DNA from: Solobacterium sp.
Lineage (GTDB): Bacteria; Bacillota_I; Bacilli_A; Erysipelotrichales; Erysipelotrichaceae
Assembly (NCBI GenBank): GCA_017543025.1
Contig: JAFYGX010000109.1
Coordinates: 1 to 14,798 of the forward strand
Direction: 5' to 3'
DNA: 14,798 bases
Shown here: in pieces, positions 7,669-13,780 of the stretch
How the letters are laid out: each line of letters starts with the position of its first letter
Numbering within the stretch: position 1 is the stretch's first letter
Notes under the pieces: model-generated
Told to the model about the DNA's origin: nothing
Database searches by the model: none
What the model saw: only the letters and a program-made list of their open reading frames with translations
Translations under genes and position numbers: made by a program

Positions 7669-7919
7669 TGCAATTTGTTTACGCGCCCAGAGGCACGTGT
7701 TCGACCCGGATGGTATTTGACATCGAAGACGGCGTGATTCGCGATCTGAAGGTTGAGCACGGCTGCAACGGCAATCTGAAAGGGATCGCTGCTCTGATCC
7801 GCGGCTGCAGGCCGGAAGATGTCATCGAACGTCTTGAAGGGATCCGCTGCGGTGTACGGAGCACATCGTGTCCCGATCAGATTGCAAACGGGCTGAAACA
7901 GTATCTTTCCGGTCAATAA
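7668..7919 (+). CDS. TIGR03905-type TSCPD domain protein, function unknown
   Basis: This 83-residue protein is essentially one TSCPD domain, a small cysteine-containing domain also found at the C-terminus of B12-dependent ribonucleotide reductases. It has the stand-alone family pattern: YAPRGTCS (Cys11), HGCNGNL (Cys33), Cys47, GIRCG (Cys61) and the name motif TSCPD at 66-70 (Cys68), followed by DQIANGL-type sequence. The cysteines suggest metal or nucleotide-related binding, but no function is established. The ATG overlaps the rubrerythrin stop by one base (TGATG), with GGAAGG just upstream, so the two are translationally coupled. A longer frame opening at 7557 inside rubrerythrin is rejected as the start. 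The gene ends the two-component/rubrerythrin run; a hairpin follows at once. Confidence 0.9.
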   Translation: MQFVYAPRGTCSTRMVFDIEDGVIRDLKVEHGCNGNLKGIAALIRGCRPEDVIERLEGIRCGVRSTSCPDQIANGLKQYLSGQ

Positions 7920-7957
7920 GCATGCACGAAGGTCTTCCGTCCGGGAGGCCTTCATGC
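7920..7957 (+). terminator. Hairpin after TSCPD gene, weak terminator candidate
   Basis: GAAGGTCTTCC (7928-7938) pairs with GGGAGGCCTTC (7943-7953), with two G-U pairs, and the outer GCATG/CATGC bases can pair across a small bulge. It begins right after the TAA stop. No compact T run follows (only GTTCTGTCCGTTTT), so it may be a weak terminator or an mRNA-stabilising end. Confidence 0.45.
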
Positions 7958-7972
7958 TCGTTCTGTCCGTTT

Positions 7973-8030
7973 TGCATTCGGACAATTTCGAGTCTTCTGA
8001 AATGCATTCGGGAAAACAGAATGATATACT
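7973..8030 (+). promoter_or_regulatory. Promoter of the Cro/C1-type gene with a 9-bp direct repeat
   Basis: TGATATACT at 8022-8030 is an extended -10 box, 29 bases before the ATG at 8060. TGCATTCGG occurs at 7973-7981 and again at 8003-8011, exactly 30 bases apart (about three helical turns). The second copy lies where a -35 box would be. The repeats are a candidate operator, perhaps for the regulator itself. The rest of the 140-base gap shows no gene. Confidence 0.5.
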
Positions 8031-8059
8031 TAGAAAAAATCAGAAGAGGGAGTATTCAT

Positions 8060-8437
8060 ATGCGAAAAGAAGCTGTTCACACATCCATGTCCGTGGGAGA
8101 ACGTCTCCTTGAGATCGTCAGACAGCAGGGAATGACACAGAAGCAGTTTTCTGTCCTGACCGGTATTCCGCAGAGTACGATCAGCGACTGGCGCAGCAAG
8201 CGTCTCAATCCTGCGGCAGATAAGATTCTGATTATCTGTGATGTGCTTGGCATCTCACCCTATGACCTTCTGAGCGGTACGGAAGACCGGTATGCTGCAC
8301 CCGAAAAACTTCTGGTTGATAAGAATTCGGATGAATATGTCTTCTGCATGGCGCTGCGGAAGCTTTCGGAAAAGCAGAAGCAGCGGGTATATGGTTATAT
8401 ACAGGCCCTGGCAGAAGCAGAAAAATCAGGTGAATGA
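8060..8437 (+). CDS. Small Cro/C1-type helix-turn-helix regulator
   Basis: This 125-residue DNA-binding protein has one Xre/Cro/C1 helix-turn-helix, roughly residues 12-72, with the recognition region TQKQFSVLTGIPQSTISDWR (26-45). The C-terminal part (about 85-125, SDEYVFCMALRKLSEKQKQRVYGYIQ) is helical and could be a dimerisation arm; there is no peptidase or toxin-type domain. The ATG is chosen for AGAGGGAG at 8044-8051; a longer upstream in-frame extension from 7868 runs through the promoter and hairpin and is rejected. The gene has its own extended -10 promoter and an excellent terminator, so it is a single-gene unit. Target genes are unknown; the aldo/keto reductase just downstream is a possibility. 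Nothing suggests a phage or toxin-antitoxin context. Confidence 0.9.
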   Translation: MRKEAVHTSMSVGERLLEIVRQQGMTQKQFSVLTGIPQSTISDWRSKRLNPAADKILIICDVLGISPYDLLSGTEDRYAAPEKLLVDKNSDEYVFCMALRKLSEKQKQRVYGYIQALAEAEKSGE

Positions 8438-8455
8438 GCGGCAATGCCGCTTTTT
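8437..8455 (+). terminator. Terminator of the Cro/C1-type gene
   Basis: AGCGGC (8437-8442) pairs with GCCGCT (8446-8451) around the 3-base loop AAT and runs into TTTTT (8451-8455). The stem starts on the last base of the TGA stop, so the transcript has almost no 3' untranslated region. Confidence 0.88.
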
Positions 8456-8465
8456 CATTTCCGGG

Positions 8466-8471
8466 TATAAT
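8466..8471 (+). promoter_or_regulatory. Candidate -10 box for the aldo/keto reductase gene
   Basis: A perfect TATAAT lies 24 bases before the ATG at 8496 and 10 bases past the upstream terminator. The position for a -35 box overlaps the terminator stem and has no match (AATGCC). With an AGGAGG ribosome site at 8481-8486, a separate promoter here is plausible. Confidence 0.45.
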
Positions 8472-8495
8472 AAAACTGACAGGAGGAATGATCGC

Positions 8496-9620
8496 ATGTC
8501 AGATTATTTTGGGAAAACCACTCCGAAACTGGGGTTCGGGCTGATGCGTCTGCCGCGCAGAGGTCTGGGGCTGGATGCGGAACAGGTAAAGCAGATGACT
8601 GATCTGTTTCTGGAAGCCGGTTTTACGTACTTCGATACCGCGTTTGTATATCCGGGTTCGGAAAATGCGATCCGCAAAGCGCTGGTCGAACGTCATCTGC
8701 GGGAATCCTATACCCTTGCGACAAAACTGAACGCCTTCCTGCTTGCACCGACGGAAAAAGCTGCGAAGAATCAGTTCTTCACCAGCCTGAAACGGACCGG
8801 AGCCGGTTATTTTGATTATTATCTTCTGCATGCGCTGAAAGCAAATAATTACGGAAAATACAGCCGGTTTCATCTGTGGGAGTTTGTCCGTGAGCAGAAG
8901 GAAAAGGGATTGATCCGTCATTATGGTTTTTCTTTTCATGATGACCCTGAGCTGCTTGATCAGATTCTGACAGAACATCCGGATGTTGATTTTGTTCAGC
9001 TGCAGATTAATTACGCAGACTGGGAGAATCCGTCTGTAACCTCGCGGGCAAATTATGAAGTTGCCAGAAAGCACGGAAAATCAGTTGTTGTCATGGAGCC
9101 GGTGAAAGGCGGAAGTCTTGCCCATCCTCCAAAAGAGGCAGAAGCACTTTTCAAAGCGTATGCCCCTGAACGCTCCTGTGCTTCCTGGGCGATCCGCTTT
9201 GCGGCGTCGCTTGACGGAATACTCACGGTGCTCTCCGGAATGTCGGACCTTGCCCAGATGAACGATAACATTTCATACATGAAGGATTTTCAGCCGCTGA
9301 ATGAAGAAGAGCAGAAAATAATACAGGAGGCACAGCGCATTATCGGCATGTCATCAACAGTTCCGTGTACTGCCTGCCGTTATTGCACGGAAGGGTGTCC
9401 GAAACAGATTCCGATTCCGGATATCTTTACAGCGATGAACAAACAGCTTGGAAACGGACAGCAGGAAGAAGCGAAGGCGATGTACGCCACACTGACAGCC
9501 GGCGGGGCAAAGGCGTCGGACTGCATCCGCTGCCGCAGATGCGAATCGACCTGTCCCCAGCATCTGAATGTCACCGGGTATCTTTCAAAGGCGGCAGAGA
9601 TGTTTGAGACGGAAGAATAA
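8496..9620 (+). CDS. Aldo/keto reductase with C-terminal double [4Fe-4S] motif
   Basis: This 374-residue protein is of the ferredoxin-fused aldo/keto reductase type (COG1453-like) common in anaerobes. The N-terminal TIM barrel has the catalytic tetrad Asp47, Tyr52 (FDTAFVYPG), Lys77 (ATK) and His112 (LLHA), plus NADPH-site sequence near VLSGMSD. Residues 286-374 form an iron-sulfur domain with two CxxCxxCxxxCP motifs: Cys291/294/297/301 and Cys343/346/349/353. A likely role is cytoplasmic reduction or oxidation of a carbonyl compound with electrons passing to or from ferredoxin; the substrate is unknown. The ATG at 8496 has a perfect AGGAGG. The frame extends back into the regulator gene, but that extension lacks a ribosome site and crosses a terminator. 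It is probably transcribed alone; lspA starts 98 bases later. Confidence 0.93.
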   Translation: MSDYFGKTTPKLGFGLMRLPRRGLGLDAEQVKQMTDLFLEAGFTYFDTAFVYPGSENAIRKALVERHLRESYTLATKLNAFLLAPTEKAAKNQFFTSLKRTGAGYFDYYLLHALKANNYGKYSRFHLWEFVREQKEKGLIRHYGFSFHDDPELLDQILTEHPDVDFVQLQINYADWENPSVTSRANYEVARKHGKSVVVMEPVKGGSLAHPPKEAEALFKAYAPERSCASWAIRFAASLDGILTVLSGMSDLAQMNDNISYMKDFQPLNEEEQKIIQEAQRIIGMSSTVPCTACRYCTEGCPKQIPIPDIFTAMNKQLGNGQQEEAKAMYATLTAGGAKASDCIRCRRCESTCPQHLNVTGYLSKAAEMFETEE

Positions 9621-9681
9621 GGTTTTGAATCCTTTTTGAGGTTCATTTCGATGTGGAAAAGGCTGAGGAGAAAACTGCACT

Positions 9682-9709
9682 TTGATAAATGAGGCGGTTC
9701 AAGTAAAAT
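9682..9709 (+). promoter_or_regulatory. Possible promoter directly before lspA
   Basis: TTGATA (9682-9687) and TAAAAT (9704-9709) are spaced by 16 bases and resemble a sigma-A promoter. The start point would fall only a few bases before the ATG at 9719, destroying most of the GGTGGAG ribosome site (9710-9716). This is either a near-leaderless promoter or chance similarity. The rest of the 98-base gap (9621-9718) shows only a weak AAGG/CCTT hairpin with TTTTT just after the reductase stop. Confidence 0.3.
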
Positions 9710-9718
9710 GGTGGAGAT

Positions 9719-10249
9719 ATGTTAGTTTACTGGATTGTGATCGCGATTTTGGTCGCGCTGGATCAGCTGAGTAAAACGCTGGTCGCATCAGATCCTGCAA
9801 AATATGCGGATCTGCCGCTGATTCCCGGTTTTTTTCATATTACCTATGTGAAGAATACGGGTGCGGCGTGGAGTATTCTGAGCGGACAGCGGGTATTTCT
9901 TTCGCTGCTGGCGGCTGTTGCGGCGGTCGGTATGGCAGCGTGGCTGCATCAGAATCATAAGAAGAATCCGCCGCTGATGAATATCGCACTGACGCTGATG
10001 ATTGCCGGTGCGCTCGGAAATCTGATCGACCGTCTGATGCTGGGATATGTCAGAGATTTTCTGAATTTCTATATCTTCGGTTATGATTTCCCGGTATTCA
10101 ACGTAGCAGATATCTGTCTTTCGATCGGCGTATGCCTGCTTCTTCTCTGTTCATTTCTGGATACGAAAAAAGAAGAAACAGAAAACGATGCGGATAACGG
10201 ACCAGAGAACAGGAGGCCGGATCATGGCGAATGTGGAACTGATCGCTGA
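9719..10249 (+). CDS. lspA: Lipoprotein signal peptidase (signal peptidase II)
   Basis: LspA is a four-helix membrane aspartyl protease that cuts the signal peptide of lipoproteins just before the lipidated cysteine. The 176-residue protein shows the conserved blocks: DQLSK with Asp15, VKNTGAAWS (44-52), GALGNLIDRL (97-106), VRDFLNF with catalytic Asp113, and FNVADICLSIG with catalytic Asp131. Hydrophobic segments lie at about 2-16, 60-77, 87-103 and 131-147. A hydrophilic tail (about 149-176) follows the last segment, and its coding region overlaps the start of rluD by 26 bases, so the tail is probably not functionally essential. GGTGGAG precedes the ATG. The lspA-rluD order is common in Bacillota. 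A potential client, the lipoprotein-like phosphoesterase, lies at 12492-13688. Confidence 0.96.
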   Translation: MLVYWIVIAILVALDQLSKTLVASDPAKYADLPLIPGFFHITYVKNTGAAWSILSGQRVFLSLLAAVAAVGMAAWLHQNHKKNPPLMNIALTLMIAGALGNLIDRLMLGYVRDFLNFYIFGYDFPVFNVADICLSIGVCLLLLCSFLDTKKEETENDADNGPENRRPDHGECGTDR

Positions 10250-11132
10250 AGAAACTGGAACCCGTCTTGACAAATACCTTGCACAGCACACCGAGCTTTC
10301 GCGTACACGAATTCAGGAGCTGTGTGAAGAAGGCAGGATCATGGTGAATCATGAACCTGCAAAGAGTTCCCACAGACTGACTGCGGGAGACACAATCCGG
10401 GCGGAGGTGCCGGAAGACGCGGAGCTGGATGTGATGCCGGAGAATATTCCGCTTGAGATTCTGTATGAGGACAGCGATATCATTGTGATAAACAAACCGA
10501 AAGGAATGGTTGTTCACCCGGCTCCGGGAGTAAACAGCGGCACACTGGTCAATGCGCTGCTGTATCACTGCAGAGATCTTTCCGGAATCAACGGCGTGCT
10601 GCGGCCGGGTATTGTGCATCGGATCGATAAGAATACGACCGGCTGTATCGTTGCCTGCAAGAATGACAATGCGCATCGGGAGATCGCCCGGCAGCTGGAA
10701 GAGAAAACCTGCCATCTGGAATATCTTGCCTTATGCGATGGCGTGATTGATCACGAAGAAGGACTGATCGATGCACCGATCGGACGGGATCCGAAAGACC
10801 GGAAGAAGATGACAGTGACCGCATCAAACAGCAAGGAAGCCCGTACGCATTTTACGGTAAGGGAACGCTTTGCGAAGCATACGCTTGCGGAATGCAGGCT
10901 GGAAACCGGACGTACGCATCAGATCCGTGTGCATATGAGCTATATTCATCATCCTGTTACAGGGGATGACGTCTATGGAAAACCATGCCCGTATATGGAT
11001 ACGCAGGGGCAGGTACTTCACGCATACAGACTGACGCTGATTCATCCCTCCTCAAAGGAGGAGATGACCTTTGAAGCACCGCTTCCGGAATATTTTGAAA
11101 CACTGCTGGAACGGATCAGAGAAGCCGAATGA
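10224..11132 (+). CDS. rluD: RluD-type 23S rRNA pseudouridine synthase
   Basis: This 302-residue cytoplasmic RNA-modifying enzyme of the RluA/RluD family converts specific uridines of 23S rRNA to pseudouridine. The N-terminal S4 RNA-binding domain spans about residues 12-60 (TRLDKYLAQ...). The catalytic domain contains KPKGMVVHP (91-99), the active-site motif GIVHRIDKNTTG (129-140) with catalytic Asp135, and the family sequence RLETGRTHQIRVHM. The ATG at 10224 is chosen because AGGAGG (10211-10216) sits 7 bases before it; an upstream in-frame ATG at 10188 has no such site. The gene overlaps the end of lspA by 26 bases, and its stop overlaps the rhomboid start (ATGA), so it belongs to one coupled transcript. 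The exact target uridines cannot be told from sequence. Confidence 0.93.
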   Translation: MANVELIAEETGTRLDKYLAQHTELSRTRIQELCEEGRIMVNHEPAKSSHRLTAGDTIRAEVPEDAELDVMPENIPLEILYEDSDIIVINKPKGMVVHPAPGVNSGTLVNALLYHCRDLSGINGVLRPGIVHRIDKNTTGCIVACKNDNAHREIARQLEEKTCHLEYLALCDGVIDHEEGLIDAPIGRDPKDRKKMTVTASNSKEARTHFTVRERFAKHTLAECRLETGRTHQIRVHMSYIHHPVTGDDVYGKPCPYMDTQGQVLHAYRLTLIHPSSKEEMTFEAPLPEYFETLLERIREAE

Positions 11133-11926
11133 AACGGAAAAAACCGGCAGCGCCGCTTACCGCTGCATTGATCGGGATCTGTATTCTGATCACAGCTGTG
11201 ATTCAGTTCTGGCCTGGATCTCTGAATACGACAGAGCGGGCAATTCTGTTCGGCGCATATTACAAGGCATTTATCTGTGCAGGAGAGTGGCATCGTCTGC
11301 TTACAGCAGGAATTGTTCACGCAGGGCTTGCCCATCTGCTGATGAATATGGTGAGCCTGTATATTCTCGGCGGTGCACTGGAACCCGGCATGAATCCGTG
11401 GAAATATCTGCTTCTGCTGTGCGGGTCTGTGCTCGGCGGCAGCGTATTTGTTTTCTGCATCAGCGGGAATACAGTCGCAGCCGGTATATCCGGCGGTCTT
11501 TACGGATTGCTGGCTTCCTATATCTATCTGGTATGGGAAAGCGGAGTGATGAAAATCCCTCAGGTCCGAACAGGTGTCATATATACGCTGTTAATGAACC
11601 TGATGATCAATTTCATGCCGGGGGTTGCCTGGCAGGCACATCTGGGCGGTGCAGTCACCGGTCTGCTGATTCTTCTTTCGATCCGGTCGGTTCCTTCGAA
11701 AACGGAACTACGCCGCAACAGTGTGATTGCCCTGGTCGTTCTCTGTATTGCGGCGGGGGCAGCGATGAAGCGGAATGCGTCTGTATCGAAAGAAGAGGCA
11801 TATCTTCTGACTGATATCAACCTTCTCACATGTGAATCGGAGCTTGGTTTTTCTTCCTATGCATCCCATATGGCAGAAAAGCTGGACAGCTTATACGAAC
11901 TTGATTATCTGAAGAAACTGTTTTGA
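11129..11926 (+). CDS. Rhomboid family intramembrane serine protease
   Basis: This 265-residue membrane protein has a complete rhomboid active site. Ser121 lies in GISGGLYG (119-126), His171 in AHLGG is the catalytic partner, and HAGLAHLLMN (64-73) supplies the oxyanion Asn73. Membrane segments lie at about 10-28, 64-83, 92-111, 117-135, 148-163, 171-187 and 198-214, giving the 6+1 layout. After the last segment comes a hydrophilic tail of about 50 residues (215-265) rich in acidic residues, which is not part of the protease core. Rhomboids cut single-pass membrane proteins inside the membrane; substrates here are unknown. The start overlaps the rluD stop (ATGA), and the dCMP deaminase gene begins 18 bases after this stop. 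Confidence 0.93.
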   Translation: MKRKKPAAPLTAALIGICILITAVIQFWPGSLNTTERAILFGAYYKAFICAGEWHRLLTAGIVHAGLAHLLMNMVSLYILGGALEPGMNPWKYLLLLCGSVLGGSVFVFCISGNTVAAGISGGLYGLLASYIYLVWESGVMKIPQVRTGVIYTLLMNLMINFMPGVAWQAHLGGAVTGLLILLSIRSVPSKTELRRNSVIALVVLCIAAGAAMKRNASVSKEEAYLLTDINLLTCESELGFSSYASHMAEKLDSLYELDYLKKLF

Positions 11927-11944
11927 ATACAGGAGGAGTTACGG

Positions 11945-12439
11945 ATGGGAAAACGTGAGAATACCCTGAGCTGGGATGAGTATTTTATGGGGCTTGCGCA
12001 TCTTTCTGCGCTTCGTTCCAAAGATCCGAACACCCAGGTTGGTGCTGCAATTGTGGATGAGAACAAACGGGTCGTTTCGGTCGGCTACAACGGATTTCCG
12101 AAGGGATGCTCGGATGATCTGTTTCCGTGGGAGAAAAGCGGACCTTCACTGAGAACCAAGTATTTTTATGTGGTCCATGCGGAACTGAATGCGATTCTCA
12201 ACAGTCCCCGTTCGGTTGCCGGATGCACAATCTATGTTTCGCTGTTTCCGTGCAATGAATGCGCAAAGGCGATCATTCAGTCCGGCATCCGCCGAATCGT
12301 TTATGAATCTGATAAATATTCGTCTTCCGAGAGCGTCCTCGCCAGCAAGCGAATGCTGGAGGCGGCCGGTGTGGAACTGATCCGGATTGAAAATACGATC
12401 CGCCTGACGGTTGAAAAGGTGCCGAATACTTCGGCCTGA
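11945..12439 (+). CDS. comEB: Deoxycytidylate (dCMP) deaminase
   Basis: The enzyme deaminates dCMP to dUMP, feeding thymidylate synthesis. The 164-residue protein has the zinc-dependent cytidine-deaminase fold: VVHAE with zinc ligand His78 and catalytic Glu80, then FPCNEC with zinc ligands Cys103 and Cys106. The N-terminal SWDEYFMGLAHLSALRSKDPNTQVGA and GYNGFPKG are typical of the dCMP deaminase branch (ComEB in Bacillus). The length is normal. A perfect AGGAGG (11931-11936) precedes the ATG. It is the last gene of the lspA-rluD-rhomboid run and ends at a strong two-way terminator. In Bacillus the gene sits beside DNA-uptake genes, but none are seen here, so a housekeeping nucleotide role is the simplest reading. 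Confidence 0.94.
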   Translation: MGKRENTLSWDEYFMGLAHLSALRSKDPNTQVGAAIVDENKRVVSVGYNGFPKGCSDDLFPWEKSGPSLRTKYFYVVHAELNAILNSPRSVAGCTIYVSLFPCNECAKAIIQSGIRRIVYESDKYSSSESVLASKRMLEAAGVELIRIENTIRLTVEKVPNTSA

Positions 12440-12450
12440 TCTCTGCATGT

Positions 12451-12492
12451 AAAAACGTCTGAACCTTCACTCGGAAGGAGTCAGACGTTTTT
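12451..12492. terminator. Two-way terminator between dCMP deaminase and phosphoesterase genes
   Basis: AAAAACGTCTGA (12451-12462) and TCAGACGTTTTT (12481-12492) are perfectly complementary over 12 bases, and the inner CCTTC/GAAGG (12464-12468, 12474-12478) extends the stem around a 5-base loop. Each strand ends in a T run. The last base touches the minus-strand TGA stop of the phosphoesterase gene. It should end transcripts from both sides. Confidence 0.93.
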
Positions 12493-13688
12493 CAGTTCGG
12501 GTCATATTCGGAAAGAATGGAGCTGAGATAGCGGTACAGTCCGGTATCGGATGCGTAGTTCTGAAAGAGCGCGTATTCCCGCCGGCTCAGCAGTTCGCTG
12601 CTGTCTGTCAGTCGACCGGTAAAATACAGCTCGTTGACTTCTTCCGCAAACTCCAGCATGGCTTTCTGGTCGGAATGCGATAAGCCGGTTTCCCGGATGG
12701 CTTCCGCAGCACTGTTATGAATCGTTGCGCGCAGGCGATCTCTTCCTTCTTCCTGATACGCGCTGAACTGTGCTTTTTCATATGTGAAGTCCTTATGGTT
12801 TTCCTGGATGGTAAGGATTCCGTAACCCATCGGATATATGGCGGCGGATTCCGTGCAGATGTCAGTCAGTATGCCATCAGAGGAGGTGTGCTGGAGATGG
12901 GAGTGAGCGCTGAGATTTAAGAGTGTATTGCCGGATTCAAGGATCGCAGCGACTGACTCCTGATTTGAGATCACATATCCCTGAGCCATGAAATCACTCT
13001 GAGGGAGCACATTCTGATGGGTCATTGAGATTACATGAATATTCTGTTCATCCGCTTTTCTGAGCTGTTCTTCCATCCATACCAGTGTTGCGGCGGTTAC
13101 GGACCCGGGTTCTGCTTCGGTATTGGCGTCTATCGCAAGAAGCCAGAGATCATCCGCAAGCGGAATGGTATAGCTGAAGGAATCCGGGGCATGCGAAAGA
13201 GCCTGTGCATAACCGAATTCAGCCATTTCTTCTGTGAATTCCTGCTGTGTGACAGGACGTACGCCAAAGGCGCCGTCACCAGTGAAGGCAGCGGCATAAG
13301 GATAACGGATGTCGTGGTTGCCGGGAATCACACAGACATTAATGCCTTCATCAAGGATTCTGCGCAGCAGCGTTTTAAGATCCTGCAGGCTTTCGTATTC
13401 TCCGTTGAAGGTAAGATCTCCCGGAATCAGTATGGCATCCGGATGTACGGCAGCTGCGCGGTTCTCAAATTCCTGCATCAGCGCGGGCATGTATTCGACC
13501 ATTTTTCCGCCGGTAGAAGAAAGGATGTTCTGAAAGGAAGGAGAAGATACCGTAAACAGCTCTTCGGAAAGAAAATGCGGATCTGTGATCACCCACAGGG
13601 TCAGGCTTCTGCCGCTGGCTCCGGTACAGCCGGAACACAGCAGTGTCATGCATGTAAGGATTGCGGCAAGCCGTTTCAGAACGTTCAT
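12492..13688 (-). CDS. Probable surface lipoprotein metallophosphoesterase
   Basis: This 398-residue protein belongs to the calcineurin-like phosphoesterases. Metal-binding motifs appear in order: TDPH (Asp36, His38), GDLT (Asp91), GNHD (Asn124, His125), His224 (MTHQN) and AHSH (His262, His264). It starts with a short signal peptide, positive (MNVLKR) then hydrophobic, ending in LLCSGC with Cys21 as the likely lipidated residue; the Cys at position -3 is unusual for a lipobox. It is thus probably anchored outside the membrane after LspA cleavage. The C-terminal 120 residues beyond the catalytic fold have no recognised domain. The ribosome site is weak (AGCAGG about 12 bases before the ATG). 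It lies 92 bases after ada on the same strand and ends at the two-way terminator. The substrate is unknown; nucleotides, cyclic nucleotides or other phosphodiesters are possible. Confidence 0.88.
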   Translation of the reverse strand: MNVLKRLAAILTCMTLLCSGCTGASGRSLTLWVITDPHFLSEELFTVSSPSFQNILSSTGGKMVEYMPALMQEFENRAAAVHPDAILIPGDLTFNGEYESLQDLKTLLRRILDEGINVCVIPGNHDIRYPYAAAFTGDGAFGVRPVTQQEFTEEMAEFGYAQALSHAPDSFSYTIPLADDLWLLAIDANTEAEPGSVTAATLVWMEEQLRKADEQNIHVISMTHQNVLPQSDFMAQGYVISNQESVAAILESGNTLLNLSAHSHLQHTSSDGILTDICTESAAIYPMGYGILTIQENHKDFTYEKAQFSAYQEEGRDRLRATIHNSAAEAIRETGLSHSDQKAMLEFAEEVNELYFTGRLTDSSELLSRREYALFQNYASDTGLYRYLSSILSEYDPN

Positions 13689-13780
13689 AGGTTTAATTTA
13701 CCTGCTGCACATGTTTCCTGCAATATACATGCATACAGAGAATGCGGGAGTATACGTGCAGGGCAGAAGAACAGGCAGAT
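13689..13780 (-). promoter_or_regulatory. Gap between ada and phosphoesterase gene, possible -10 box
   Basis: No gene or convincing terminator is seen in these 92 bases. On the minus strand TATATT (complement of 13722-13727) could be a -10 box about 34 bases before the phosphoesterase start, but there is no -35 match. The gene may instead be read through from ada. Confidence 0.25.

Noticed and set aside
7920..8059. Small RNA gene in the 140-base gap
   Set aside because: The hairpin starts directly at the preceding stop codon and the rest is explained by the next gene's promoter; no separate promoter plus terminator unit is seen.
8060..8437. Antitoxin or phage repressor
   Set aside because: No toxin-like partner or phage gene is adjacent, and the gene has its own promoter and terminator in a core-gene setting.
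10188..10223. Upstream ATG as the rluD start
   Set aside because: It has no ribosome site, while the ATG at 10224 has AGGAGG at good spacing and gives the normal N-terminus.
11071..11814. Open frame of 247 codons overlapping the ends of rluD and the rhomboid gene in another frame
   Set aside because: Cys/Arg/Ser-rich shadow of the rhomboid gene, whose frame has full catalytic motifs and membrane segments.
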